From NCBI GenBank assembly GCA_000697355.1, contig JNEN01001200.1, positions 62,001 to 126,000 of the forward strand: a stretch of 64,000 bases of DNA, written 5' to 3'. A program made the position numbers and the translations under genes. The DNA is from Syncephalastrum monosporum B8922. Lineage: Eukaryota; Mucoromycota; Mucoromycetes; Mucorales; Syncephalastraceae. Each line of letters starts with the position of its first letter. Position 1 is the first letter of the stretch. The notes under the pieces are model-generated. The model did not search any database. It had not been told where the DNA came from and saw nothing but the letters and a program-made list of their open reading frames with translations. Below are positions 41,155-52,631 of the stretch, one piece after another.

Positions 41155-42013
41155 GAGCGAGATGGTGACCGTCGACGTGAAATGGAGAAGGGGGTGCGCT
41201 GTTTTTCTTGCCTTGAGGGAGGAGTAAAAAAAAAAAAAAAGAGCTGTGTGTGCACGGCAAGGATCGTATCACCCAAAGGTGCGCTTTCAATCCAATTGTG
41301 GTTACAGCCTTGTACAACGTATCACTTTCTGGGTAATGCGATCGTCTGTGAAGTTCTTCTCGTCGCAAATTTCATACCGTAGCGCTTCACATCCCGCGTG
41401 CTTCGTAGCTGGCACACAGATAGATGCCGTTCCCTTCTATCATCGCCTTATCAGTCTCCATCTCTGACTTGCCAACGGAGGCATAAGAGAATGTTCAGCG
41501 CCTGTATTTCATATGTACAATATAGGCAAGTGCATTATGCATTCATTTAGACAGTATGATTCCCACCACCGCATCCCCGTAGCTTCTGTGCAATGGCATG
41601 TCGATTTATGAAGTGTCAAATAGCATGCAACGTTTCATTTCTGGCTTTTCAACGAAGTAAGCATCCCTGTCGATTGCGTTCACTAATTTAGACAGGTCCT
41701 ATGCAGGACCGTCGCTCAAAAATCAAGCCATGATTTGACAAACAAATATTGACGCAAAACCAGCTCAGCTCTCGTAAGTCATTCCCCGCTCTTGCAAACA
41801 AACACGCCATCATCTCCACCACATGAACACTTTCTACCTGGCATGTCAATACCACATGTCCCTTATCTTGGCTCCTCCACCCCTCACCCAAAGTGTATAT
41901 ATACATAATATATTTGATCTCTTGAGCACTATGGGGTTGCCATTCCTATATACGACTACATCGATATGTAAAAGAGGATCCTCGAGATAATATACAGTAT
42001 GAGATTCCGGTCC
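41155..42013. other. Intergenic region
   Basis: No gene seen. It is the promoter side of the NPF-motif gene and the 3' side of the transporter gene. Open frames are short and unlike the neighbours. Confidence 0.55.
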
Positions 42014-44046
42014 CTATGCTGAAAAGGTCTTCTCACGTCGATCACCCTCCCCTGCGTCCTTCTCCGTCTCTTGATATGCCTCTTTGACTTGTCTCTTCTC
42101 ATCCAAAATGACATTCTTGAGGGCATGCTTGTTTCGAAAGACAAGGAGAGGACCCGTAAATAGCTATGAAGAACCATATTGTGAGACTCCGTCAAGGGTG
42201 CAACAGGACGCTTTGCTTTCAATACGTACCGGATCCATATCCTCCAAGGACCGACCGCGTGTCTCAGGAACGAAGAGAACGGTAAAGCATAAAATTAAAA
42301 AGAGCATACTGCCGAAAAAGAAGTACGTGCCATACTTCAGATTAGCCATCATGAGTGGCACGACTTTGGCGATGACGGCGTTCATGCCCTGGTATGAAGA
42401 GCACAGGAAGGGTTAAAAAGCAGCGCATGGAGTACGTCTTTAAAGGACTCACCCAAAAGACACCGATACTAATGGACATACAAATGGCGCGAATGCGAGT
42501 GGGATATATCTCGGAACAGATCACAAAGACAAGCGGACCCCATGATATCTCGTATCCGATAGCATAAATGTACAACATAACCATCGCCGCATAGGCTGAG
42601 CCTCCGGTTGTTCCTGGAGTGTCCTCAATCATTTTGATCATGCCACCGATGATAAAGAAGCCCACGAGCATAATGGACGTTCCAATAATGAGCGAGTTGC
42701 GCCGGCCGAGGTACGGATGGTCGACCATGAAGAAAAAGACAAATACCACAACCACCTTGATAATACCATAAATGCCGGTAGCGAGAATGTCGACTGAGTC
42801 TCCACTGAAGCCGATCTGCTTAAAGATATCAGGCGCATAGTAGTTCTATATAATGAGAGGAGGACAGGTCGTTTGAGTTGATTCGAGCACGATATTCGTT
42901 TGAGCAGAACTCTTTTGAAGACTCACGATGGCATTGGTACCCGTCCACTGCTGGCAGATACCAATCGTGACGCCGATAATGAGTCGCCGTAGGTTTGACT
43001 TTTGGCACACTTCGGACCACTTGCTTGATTTGATCGCTCTTTCCTCGAGGACAGCGCTATGGATCTCGTCCATTTCAGCCAGGACAGAAGGATGATCCTC
43101 TGGCAAGTCGCGCAGCCTACTGATGGTCGTCTTCAGGTCGTCCAAACGATCCCTAGCTCCCGCGATTGAGTCAGGCGGAACGAATAATTATTCAAATGTA
43201 TATCTTACCGCACAGCAAGCCATCGCAAGGACTCTGGAAGGAACAAGACACAAATGATCAGGATACCTCCCGGGATGATTTGGAGGCCGAGAGGAATACG
43301 CCACTGGATATCGCTCACAGCAAGATTCTTTAAGCAGCCATAGTCAATCCAGTAGGATACCATTATACTAAAAAGTGTTGCAGTATAAATCCATCTACTC
43401 CTTGACGCTTTTCTGAAGACGAGGAGAACTTACCCAGTCACGACGAGAAATTGATACAGGTTGTTGAGACGACCTCGCCACTCTTTCGGCGAGATCTCTG
43501 CAATATAGACAGGTGCGATATTGGTGCAAGCGCCCACACCCACTAATGGATGTCAACGAACCCGTGCTTCCTGTGTTTTCTCGTGTACTTACTTCCTCCG
43601 AGAAAACGACCTGCCATCATGGCGCCCACCGACGGTGCAATCACTTGAATGATACTGCCTACCACGAAGGTGGATGCGGCAGTCAAGATAGCAATCTTGC
43701 GTCCAAAGGGATCTATATATATATGTAAGTCATGGAAAGTGAAAAGTGTTGATATTTTGGTCAGAGCTCTTACCGCCAATGACATTGATGAGAAGACCTC
43801 CCACAGCGCACCCTGCTTGGAGCATAGATACAATGTCACCTTTGACTTGTGCTTGAAAATTGGCATCACCCTGCATATTAAAATGGGTAGCGAACGTGGG
43901 CATCGTCAAGACACCTTTTGCTCAGCTTGTCAATACGAGTCTCCCAAACAGTGTATAGATGTACCTGTAATGACACCTGTGTCATAGCCCATCATGAGAC
44001 CGCCCATACAGGCAACAAACACTGTAAGATACAAAAGTGTTCGCAT
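42014..44046 (-). CDS. MFS sugar transporter (sugar porter family)
   Basis: A 512-aa plasma-membrane hexose-type transporter. Nine exons: 44046-43965, 43914-43774, 43712-43593, 43542-43434, 43367-43209, 43152-42927, 42845-42453, 42388-42230, 42163-42014. Twelve hydrophobic segments are expected. Sugar porter signatures: MMGYDTGVITG in TM1, DPFGRKIAIL between TM2 and 3, GRFLGGMGVGA, PVYIAEISPKEWRG, PESLRWLAV before the central loop, ICQQWTGTNAI in TM7, GPLVFVICSEIYPTRIR and VPETRGRSLEDMDP. The C-terminus is a charged 49-residue cytosolic tail. The substrate cannot be told from these motifs. The start at 44046 gives only 17 residues before the TM1 motif, usual for short members; an additional 5' exon cannot be excluded. 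Confidence 0.9.
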
Positions 44047-47000
44047 AATGTATGTATGAACAGACTTGGAACAGATCCAACAAAAAAAAAAAAAAAAAGA
44101 GCTGGATCTCACTTTAGTTTTGACGCGTCCATTTTATGCATCATATGCATACGTCGTGGTGATGATGGTGGTGTGAACGTGCGATCAAGTTAACCTGCCA
44201 TAACATGGATTTCGCGTACACAAAGGTCGTGTCACAAAACGCTAGGCGGTGTAAGGCAAACGAATCTGTTCCCCACATACTTCCTGATGACAACACTTTC
44301 TACCGTCCGCACTCTCCCTCTACTTTTGCCAGATCGTCAAGAAAAACACTACAAGGAAGTCAATACATCGGAGAAATCTGCAAATATTCCGTGATGGCAT
44401 CTCATAGGGCTCTCTACAATCTATCTCACAAAACTCGCACGATCCGTCAAGTGTCAAGTGACCTGTGCGAAATCTCGGAACGCGCGTGTGTGTGTTTTGC
44501 TCCACGAATAATTTAAGGCGGACCCACGCACTTTCCCACCCTTTGACCTGCATGCCTTTTAGAACGCTCGCTCGCTCGCTCACTCACTCACTCGCACACA
44601 CGCGCACGTTATAGCTTAATGACGATACTAAGGGCGATTCTAATGTATATTGCCTTTTTCTTTCTTGAGTCCTCGCATCAGCCCGAGACTCCACTCAGTC
44701 CACACTTCTTAGTCATCTCCATCCGTCGTGTGGATTTTCTCAGCGGCAGACCTGGCGGGTATTACTTTCTCTCTGGCCCTGCCCTTGTTCGGATCTATGA
44801 ACCAGGGCAGCGAGGCTAATTTCTTTTTCTCTAATTAGACCTTGACAGATACGTAATTCTCTCAGGCTTTCACATTTCTTCTTTTATCACCTCACATGCC
44901 CGTGAAACGCGTAGTAGTAGCATTTTATACTACTTTCTAAAGGAAGAGGACGATGGTGAATTTCCTTTTAGCTTTCTCGCCGACCTTCAACTCCATGATC
45001 TATATACCAGCAGCAGAAAATTGTGACCGGGCTCCTTTATGCCAATGTTGCCGAGGGATATTATATTGAGACACTGTAAAATATAGCATGCTTCGATACC
45101 TTGCACGTGAAATTGGACAAAGGCAGAAAGAAGATGTTCATTATCTGGTCAAGTTCTGCTTCGTTAAGAGTGGTGTCCCTGTTTCGTTCTTCTTTTTCTT
45201 GCGCCGCAACACAATTGCCCGTTGCTGCCAATCTTCCTTGTTTCAGGCTATCAAATACGCTGACAAGTGCGATAACTGGTCAAGATGTTTTCCCTTGTGA
45301 GGGAGTATATGTCTTCCCACTTAACTAAGAGCAGAGTGCCTGTGATCGACTAGCCAACATTTGCAGGTCTGTCGATTTTTTGCAAAACGTCTTCATTCGT
45401 GCCTTTATTTTTTTAGAATAGACTGCTCTTGCTTGATGAAGTACACATGAAGGAACTACGGTGGGCAAGTAGCCTTTTTGGTGGGCAGTCCCTCTGGTGG
45501 TAGCAGCTACGCATTAACGGAAGTCCAAGAGAACGCAAAAGTAAACTCACTTAACACGTATCAGCGCTTATCTGACACCACAAGGCGTCATTTTACGTGG
45601 AATACACGAGAGTGGGATGAGTACAAAGAGATCAGAACGCATGGTGTTCGGTCACTCTACTTTTAAGAGCCGATTGCAGTAGCATAAACTACTCTTCTGC
45701 TTCTATTCTTCCTGTGCCTTATTATGTTCATTCGAGCTCAAAGAATACACCATTGTGCAGTGCTTAACTTCTCGGGTGATAAAGTTGTTTTCTAAGCCTT
45801 ATTTCTATGTTCACCTGCTTCGTATTATTACCTTTTAACAATACTAGGTTTGCTTCACTGTACTCCAAATTCGTATGAGTATTTTCCAGTCGTGTCGCCG
45901 GTTTGCCAGGTTCTGGTGCAAGTTTGACTTGATAGAGCTTCTTACTGGCGTACCAAGATTTAATGACAATGGCAGGGTTAGACTACTAAAAAAGCGAATT
46001 AGCAGATCAAAACTTACTACCTTGTCAACAGCGACGGACCTGTCTCAAATGGTGAAAGGGTACAGCGACGACGGTAAGGCTATCGTTATCGAAGATAGTA
46101 TCACCAATACATAGACGATGGCTACTTATAGTTATAATCATGAGCTAATCATATAAACTCTTCACCAAAGCCAGCATCAAGTACTGTTAGCTGCCTGGGT
46201 GCGGTGGGCGTGGCGCCCGCTGCCCCTAACTCGACCGAGGTAAAAATACAAGTACCAGTGTGGATTGTCACCAAAGAACAGATGATACATAGCGCAGCTT
46301 ATGAGCATAACTCATCAATCAAGAGAGTATATCCACAAAATAAACATTCAAAGTGTCCTATGATAAACAGTACGTACGTAAGCGTGGACGATGCTTTAAA
46401 GATTAAAAAATTGGAACTTACTCTTTGCATGAAATTTAAACCTGGGCGAGAGAACGGAGTCAAGGTTCAGTTTATTAAACTGCGTTTACAGGGCACTAGA
46501 AATGACAGCAATCATTAGCGATAAATGATGGCGTTCGCAAAGCCATGAACGCAAGATAAAGACCGCATGACGCTGCGCATGATAACAAGTACATAATGTA
46601 AAACCAAGTAGGGGCAACCCTCTTTTTCCTATAGGATACAAGCGCTTTTTCCATTATCTGTAGGGCTCGTCTTACAAGCACACCATTGGCGTAAGTTTGA
46701 GTGTATTGTGTATTTTTTTTTTCTTTTGGGAATAATATCGATTGTTTTCTTCATTTTATGCGAAACACGTGCTTAATTTATAAAGATGTTCCTGATTTCG
46801 CCACGACTCAATATGTACGATAACGAGTCACCTAGGCTCCCGTTCGAAGTACAGAGGATGATTGACGATTTTTATGATGGAACAGTGGAAAGGTGGAATA
46901 CCAATACCGTTTTGAAAATGATTGTTTGGATCACGAGAGCCGAATTGGTATCTTTTTCTTTTTTTTTTTTTTTCTTTTCCCTCCCAAACCTTATCTGAGG

Positions 47001-47070
47001 TAACTGGGCAGCGAGTGAGAGTGCTTTCGTACATATACACTGCTTTTTACAGTAGAAACACTCGAGGGTC
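44047..47070. other. AT-richer interval with orphan open frames
   Basis: This 3-kb stretch differs from the rest of the window: fewer pyrimidine tracts in its core (45.0-46.7 kb), higher A+T and frames with A/T-ending codons. A tetranucleotide CGCT/CACT repeat lies at about 44565-44593. Apart from the possible gene at 45875-46518, I see short frames at 45478-45666 and 46786-46947. The latter could splice in frame onto the M13 gene (donor at 46948, acceptor ending 47055). No transposase motif or terminal repeat was recognised. Confidence 0.4.
45875..46518 (+). CDS. Possible two-exon orphan gene in the AT-rich island
   Basis: Not recognised. Exons 45875-46073 and 46175-46518 join in frame through a GTAAGG donor, a CTAAT branch-like element at 46144-46148 and a CAG acceptor, giving about 180 residues. 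The frame stays open on both sides of the junction. The product is rich in Lys, Val and Ile, with the sequence VPVWIVTKEQMIHSAAYEHN and KFKPGRENGVKVQFIKLRLQG near the end; no signal peptide or membrane segment. Codons favour A/T in third position, unlike the GC-ending genes nearby, so it may be transferred, a transposon relic or a fast-evolving effector-like gene. The 5' end is unsure: a TTTTCCAG acceptor at about 45882-45889 suggests an upstream exon. Confidence 0.35.
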
Positions 47071-49743
47071 ATGGTTCTTCATGACGATGCCCGTGCCCCA
47101 CTCTTATCGCAATCGCGCATTAGCGATGGCGATCAGCGGTCGACACGGTCGCGTAGCAGCGCCGGCAGCCAGGGCAGTGAAAGCCAAGCAGGTGGTGCCA
47201 GTCAAACCGATTACGGCAGCGGGATCTACCGATACCCGCTGTATCTTCAGCCAGGTCAATTCACTTCACTGGAGAAGCTCATGTTCTTCGTGAGCTCCAT
47301 TTTGCTCATCTTGCTGTGCGTCTTTATTGGCCTTTACGCTCGCAGCAGTCTCGAGGATACTTTACCCAAGCCCGTACCTTCCCCCACCTCGCCTGCTTTA
47401 CCAACCTTACCCCCAGAGGTAACCATGGAAGCAACGATAGAAACGATCCGCGCCTCTTATTATGTGCATTTTCTGCTCTTATATATATATATACTAGTCT
47501 TATTGCATCGAACCATCTTGCATCCTTACAGCAGCGCATATCCTGCAGGTGAAAAATGACACCCTTTCTTGAGTACTCCATCCTGACCTGTCTATTCTTT
47601 GTCTGGTGTGTATAGGACGTTGACGCCAGCGCTGATCCCTGCAATGACTTTTATGCATACACGTGTAACCTTCAAACATACATGCACATTCTTCCTTCAT
47701 TCATCTTATTGTTTTATTATTTAGGCGCCAACTGGGCTGAAACACACATGCTTGCCGAAGGCGAAGCAGAGACGAGTGTCAAGACAGTCGCCCAGGGCGG
47801 GATCCAGCAGCAACTTCACCGCATTCTCTTGCACGGCATCCCCAGCCATTCCATGGGCTTGCCACCCCCTGACCGCGTCCTCGACCAACAGCTGTTTGAC
47901 AAGCTAACGACATTTTACGACGCGTGTTTGGATGAAACGTCCATCGACGCACGCGGTTTAACCCCGCTCTATCCCATCTTCCACGAAATCCGGCGCCATG
48001 TGCCGTTGGGCTACCGCATGCCGCCCACCTTTGTTGATGATGTGAGCCAGATCGCTCGCCATTTGGCAGACCGAGGCATCGATGCCTTATTTAGCACGCG
48101 TGTCGAGATCGACCCCGCCGACGCGACCTTGGCGCGTCCGGCCATCCTTCCCGGCGATCACGGCCTCCCCACTGAGCTGTATGACGATCCAGAAGCACTG
48201 GCCTTGTACAGTAACACCGTTGCCCAGCTTTTGGAGATCGTATTCCAGGCCGACACGAGCGACACTTTTGGCTGGCGTACCTGGAGCCCGGTCGCGACCG
48301 CGCGTCGCATCGTCGAATTTGAGACACAGCTTGTCAAGGCGTCCGCACCCACGGCTGCGTCAAAGACAGCGCGCCGATGGACCCTCGACGATCTGAAAGC
48401 GTCCGCGCCCAATATCAACTGGTCCGTGGTCCTCCCCACCGACGCGCCGATCGACGTCGTCCTCGTGCCGCACGCAGATTATGTCATTCAGCTTTCAGAA
48501 GATATTCTGGCACACACCAACCCACGCACCCTGCACATGTACCTCGTCTGGCGCGCCTTGTGGCGATACGCGGACACTTTGAGTGAGACCTTCGCAGCAC
48601 CCGTTCGCGAGTTCGGACAAGCGTTGAAGCATGCCAAACCCGCTAAACCGCAGCGGTGGCAGTTCTGTCTCGCGAAGGCAGACGATGTTTTCGGCTATTT
48701 GCTGGGCCGATATTACTCACATATCGTTCCTTCTCGCAATGAGCAAGCCCACAGGCTTGTATCGCATATTACGCAAGCGATGCGCGACCGAGTCAAGTCT
48801 CTTGACTGGATCGATGCGAGTGACATCCCGATCTATCTCGAAAAGGTATTGAACCGACACATCCATTTCCGTGCCTCACCATGCTAAAAAAAACTTATGG
48901 ATGACGTTCCGTGCATAGCTGCGCCAACTCGAATTGGAACTCGAACCCATGACACAGCCGGAACTGGGTTCAGCGATCGACTTGGCCGAGTTTTACGAAA
49001 ATGTCGTTGTGAGCGATGATCTCTTCACGGCTGTCCTGACATCAGAGCAAGGTCGGGTAAGGCAAGAGCTGGCGCGACTCGGTCATCGGGTCGAGAAAAG
49101 CGCATGGGATCATGTCTTGCCCCAGGAGGTCACACTGGCGTACCACTCGGCTCTGAATAAAGTATGATATCAGGCAGCAATTCCCCCCCAAAAAAAAAAA
49201 AAAAAAAAAAAAGGAATTGGGGGTGGGGGAATCCACAGAGCACTGATCACTTTTCGTGTCTTGTAGGTGACGATACCCACGGCGATGCTCCAGCATCCCT
49301 TCTATACTGACGTCAACTATCTCACCTATGGGTCGCTGGGTGCCCTGACCGGCCACGCCTTGACCCCGCTCTTAGATGGTGACTATGATGCTCAAGGCAG
49401 ACAGACGGCTTGGTGGAGCAATGCGACACGGACTGGATTCGAAGAGCGTCTAGCCTGCTATAATACCACGGAGAATGAACGCATCGCAAAAGACCAAGCC
49501 GGTCTGACCTTTGCACTGGATGCATGGCGACGCGTTACCGACGAGGGCGCGCGGCTGCCCGGCCTGGACGCTTGGACGCGCGAGCAGCTTTTTTTCATCC
49601 AGTTCGCGCGCATGCATTGTCAAAAACCCTCTTCAGGCGCACGCGTCAATACCGCCCTCCGATACTCGTCGGCCTTTGCAGATGCTTTTTCCTGTCCATC
49701 CAATTCACTCATGAACGCTGCTAAGAAATGCCAGGTGTGGTAA
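47071..49743 (+). CDS. M13 (neprilysin-like) membrane protein lacking the zinc motif
   Basis: A 745-aa type II membrane protein of the M13 family. Exons: 47071-47418, 47616-47664, 47725-48845, 48919-49161, 49267-49743. A ~70-residue Ser/Gly-rich cytosolic tail precedes one membrane span (KLMFFVSSILLILLCVFIGLY). The ectodomain starts with the family motif DPCNDFYAYTCGANW and ends in CQVW, the usual CxxW terminus, with matching cysteines. RWQFCLAKADDVFGYLLGRYY, AWWSNATRTGFEERLACY and EQLFFIQFARMHC also align. The catalytic part does not: HExxH reads HALTP, so the catalytic Glu and second zinc-ligand His are gone; NAxY reads LAYH; and the loop before the GENxAD site is shortened. Length, splicing and disulfide cysteines are intact, so I call a pseudopeptidase rather than a pseudogene. 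An extra upstream exon at 46786-46947 is possible. Confidence 0.85.
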
Positions 49744-49934
49744 ATAATATAGTAAATAAAGAAAGCTTCGAAAAAGGGTAGTACAAATGGGGCGGGGGGT
49801 TGGCTAGAGAAACACAATAAGGATATATGTAGACAGATAAACAGGATGAGATGGGGGAGAAGTTGGGAACGGGTAGGACTATATACACGGGGAACATGTA
49901 AATAAAGAGACGCCAGCTTGTTTTTGTTTTGGCT

Positions 49935-51117
49935 TTATGAGGAGACCAGGTTCCTGGCTGTCTCACGCTTTTGCTTTCGCCACTGTTTTCGCAGTTCTTT
50001 GAATTCGGACGGATGCCGTTTGGGGCCCTAAGGCCAAAAAAAAAAAAAAAAAAGAACCGAGTTCAATACCTTGTCTTCAATGTATCAGTAGACGACTTAC
50101 GTGGCCTTGCATACAGACGTGGGCATTGAGATGATTAAGCGTGCCATAAGCTTTTGAGCAGCCGAAATAGTTGCACTGGTACAAGCGTTCAATCTCGTGA
50201 AACTTGCGTCGGGGTCGTTTGCGCTCGTTGATGCCCGGCAACGCAACAAAGCTAAACACCTTGGGCTGAGACGACAGCGGCTCATGTGTGATGGAATGGG
50301 GCGGCGAAGGCAGTGGTGTGCTCCTCACTGTTGTTGTAGGGGTGGCCGGGTAGCTCGGCGGGTAAGGTTGCGGTCGATGGTCATAATAGTAATGCTGCTG
50401 CTGCTGCTGCTGCTGCTGTTGCGGCTGCTGCTGCTGTTGTTGGTGGTGGTGAGGTTGGACAGGGTAATAGGTCGAGGTTGCACTGGGCTGTCGGCGTGCA
50501 GAAGCTGAAGAGTGATCGACGGGCGTGTTCGGGTAGATCATGTTGCTGTTTGAGTGACTCTTGTCATACATACTCGCAGCTGCAGCTGCAGCCGTCGTTG
50601 TCGGACCCATTGGCGCCATTGTCGAAGCCCCTCGTGTGGAGACACCCAGGGCATGCATTGCTATAGGGTTGGAGGATGCCGAGGTCGAAGAAGACGAAGA
50701 GGTGGGGAGCAGGTGAGACAGAGGGGGTAGGGAAGGAGCCGATAGCCCTGCGGCGGCGGCAGCGGCGGCAGCTGCCGCGTAGATATTACTTGGATCGGGC
50801 GTCGAGGAGGAGACCTGGAACTCGGCCGGGATTGGGTCTTTATAGTACATGGGTGCGCTCGTCGCTGGCATCGACACTGTTGTTGTGGTGGCCACGGATG
50901 GGGCCGACGTCGTGGCAACAGAACTCGATACTGCTGTCGAATTCGTCGTCGTGTGCGGGGCGTACATATCGTAAGGGGGATAATACGCGGCATTCCCCGC
51001 GGCGGTCGTGGCAGCCCCAAATGCGGCGGCGGCCATCATCGCCTCTTCCTGAGGCTGCTGTGCCAGACGAGTGTACGCGACAGGCTGTGTTTGGCCGTCC
51101 ATGAAAGAAGAAGTCAT
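49935..51117 (-). CDS. C2H2 zinc-finger regulator, paralogue A
   Basis: A 369-aa predicted transcription factor in two exons, 51117-50101 and 50027-49935. The N-terminal ~270 residues are Ala, Ser/Thr and Gln-rich, including LPPLSHLLP and a poly-Gln run. The conserved part is the segment VFSFVALPGINERKRPRRKF, then one finger with spacing C-x4-C-x12-H-x5-H (CNYFGC...LNHLNAHVCMQGH), then a basic helix GPKRHPSEFKELRKQWRKQ. The intron falls exactly after the last zinc-ligand His. A close relative lies at 60023-61351 with the same layout. The YGTLNHLNAHV finger with its GPKR helix is a fungal type whose members are, to my knowledge, poorly studied. Two starts are possible (51117 and 51102); I used the first. 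Confidence 0.82.
50393..50447 (-). repeat. CAG/CAA repeat encoding poly-Gln
   Basis: Imperfect glutamine codon repeat within paralogue A, interrupted by one Pro codon. Length polymorphism is likely. Confidence 0.8.
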
Positions 51118-52631
51118 TAGACAGAAAAAAAAAAGGTACACAAAAAAAAAGGAAGAAAATGAAAAGCAAATTGGCTGAGTGTGAACACAGAGTTTTGGCT
51201 CGGGACCGACATTAAGCCAATGGGAACGCGTATCGTGATGCAGATCCCAAAAAGAAACGGAGACCCGAGTGAGCAGTTTTTCATTTCTTACTCTCCAAAA
51301 AAAGCTTCAGTTCCCGCCTCCATCAAGTTCTCACACACACGCCCCTTTTGTGCGTCGATCGTGGCAAAAGAAGATAAAAGCAGCATATTTCATAGTGAGT
51401 GGCAGGATGGAAAAGCGTAGGAAGCTTTCCAAAATAAGGGACACAATGAAGATAGAAAAAAAGTCTAAAAGGTTTAAGCATGATATGGATGTGCGCACAG
51501 ATCCTTGTAACGCTTTGGCTTAAGAGGATTCGCTTATACATAAGGAGCTAGCTGATGCGCGCTTCGATCCCCCATAATCATATAAAAGACCGCCAGCAGC
51601 AAACATTGTCGTGGCATGTGGTTTGGATAATCGATTCAGGTTAAGGAGGTAAAAGGCCCTTCTCTTTTTTTTTTTTTCCTTTCTTTCGTACACCAATTAC
51701 TGCACAGCAGGTTTGCGTTTCAAAAAAATTGGGGGAAGATCTTGCGATAAAGATCCAGGGAGCTTAGCAAAATTTACAGGTCAGCGCATCAGCTATATTC
51801 ATTGATCCCCAAAACAAGTGCATTATGGCAAAATGAAATACGACCCCAAGTTACGACAGACGAGAGATCGCTTAACACGTACATAATTCTTGTAGTAATA
51901 ATGTATATCTAGTCGAGCAGAAGCTGTCGTTTCTTTCCTGGGCTATTTTTAAAGCTCTGGCTCAGCAAGTTCTTGGCTATCAACAGTTGTATCTTGCGAC
52001 AATAGACATCATGTTCGCCCGCTGCCAAGCCGAGCCATACAAGGGTGGTAGACAGCCCTTTTTCTTTTTCTTTTTTTTTCATGCATATGGCGTGTTATGT
52101 TCCCATCACTTGATTGATACGCTTTAATATGTTGTTACGAGCGAATAAAGGAACCAAGCGAAACAGCAAATAGACATACCCTTCTGTTCTCATGGCATAC
52201 CGTGCAAAAAGATACAATAGAACTGACAGAGGTAAGGCAATCTATTCTGGTTCACCCTTTTGTACGCCATTATGTCCTTTTCTTCTACAAGTCGAACAAT
52301 TCGGTGCACATTTATTATTTCCCCATTTTCGGTTTCTTTAACGTTGTATATTTCACAAAGGAGCGCACTTTTCCAACCTACATTGATACATAAACATGGA
52401 AGGAATTTGACACATAAGCATATTTTTACGCTTATCTCGGGATACAAGGTCCTAATATCATTTTCCGTCTCTTACGTGTGCAGAGTATGCACACTGGCTA
52501 GGCCCAGATCTTTTCCTAGTAAACACCCTGAGCTCCAACACGGACACCTGTATTAATTTGGAACCCCCCAAAATATGTATACACATGTTTTATATTTTTA
52601 TTTTCTTTACACTTTTTGTGTTTCCATATTA
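51118..52631. other. Intergenic region (1.5 kb)
   Basis: No gene recognised. It contains a perfect plus-strand TATAAAAG at 51581-51588 with no plus-strand gene downstream, and pyrimidine tracts at 51662-51685 and 52059-52078. Confidence 0.5.

Noticed and set aside
44097..44140. Possible extra 5' exon of the sugar transporter (ATG near 44133)
   Set aside because: Its donor phase does not match any acceptor before TM1; the start at 44046 already gives a normal short N-terminus.
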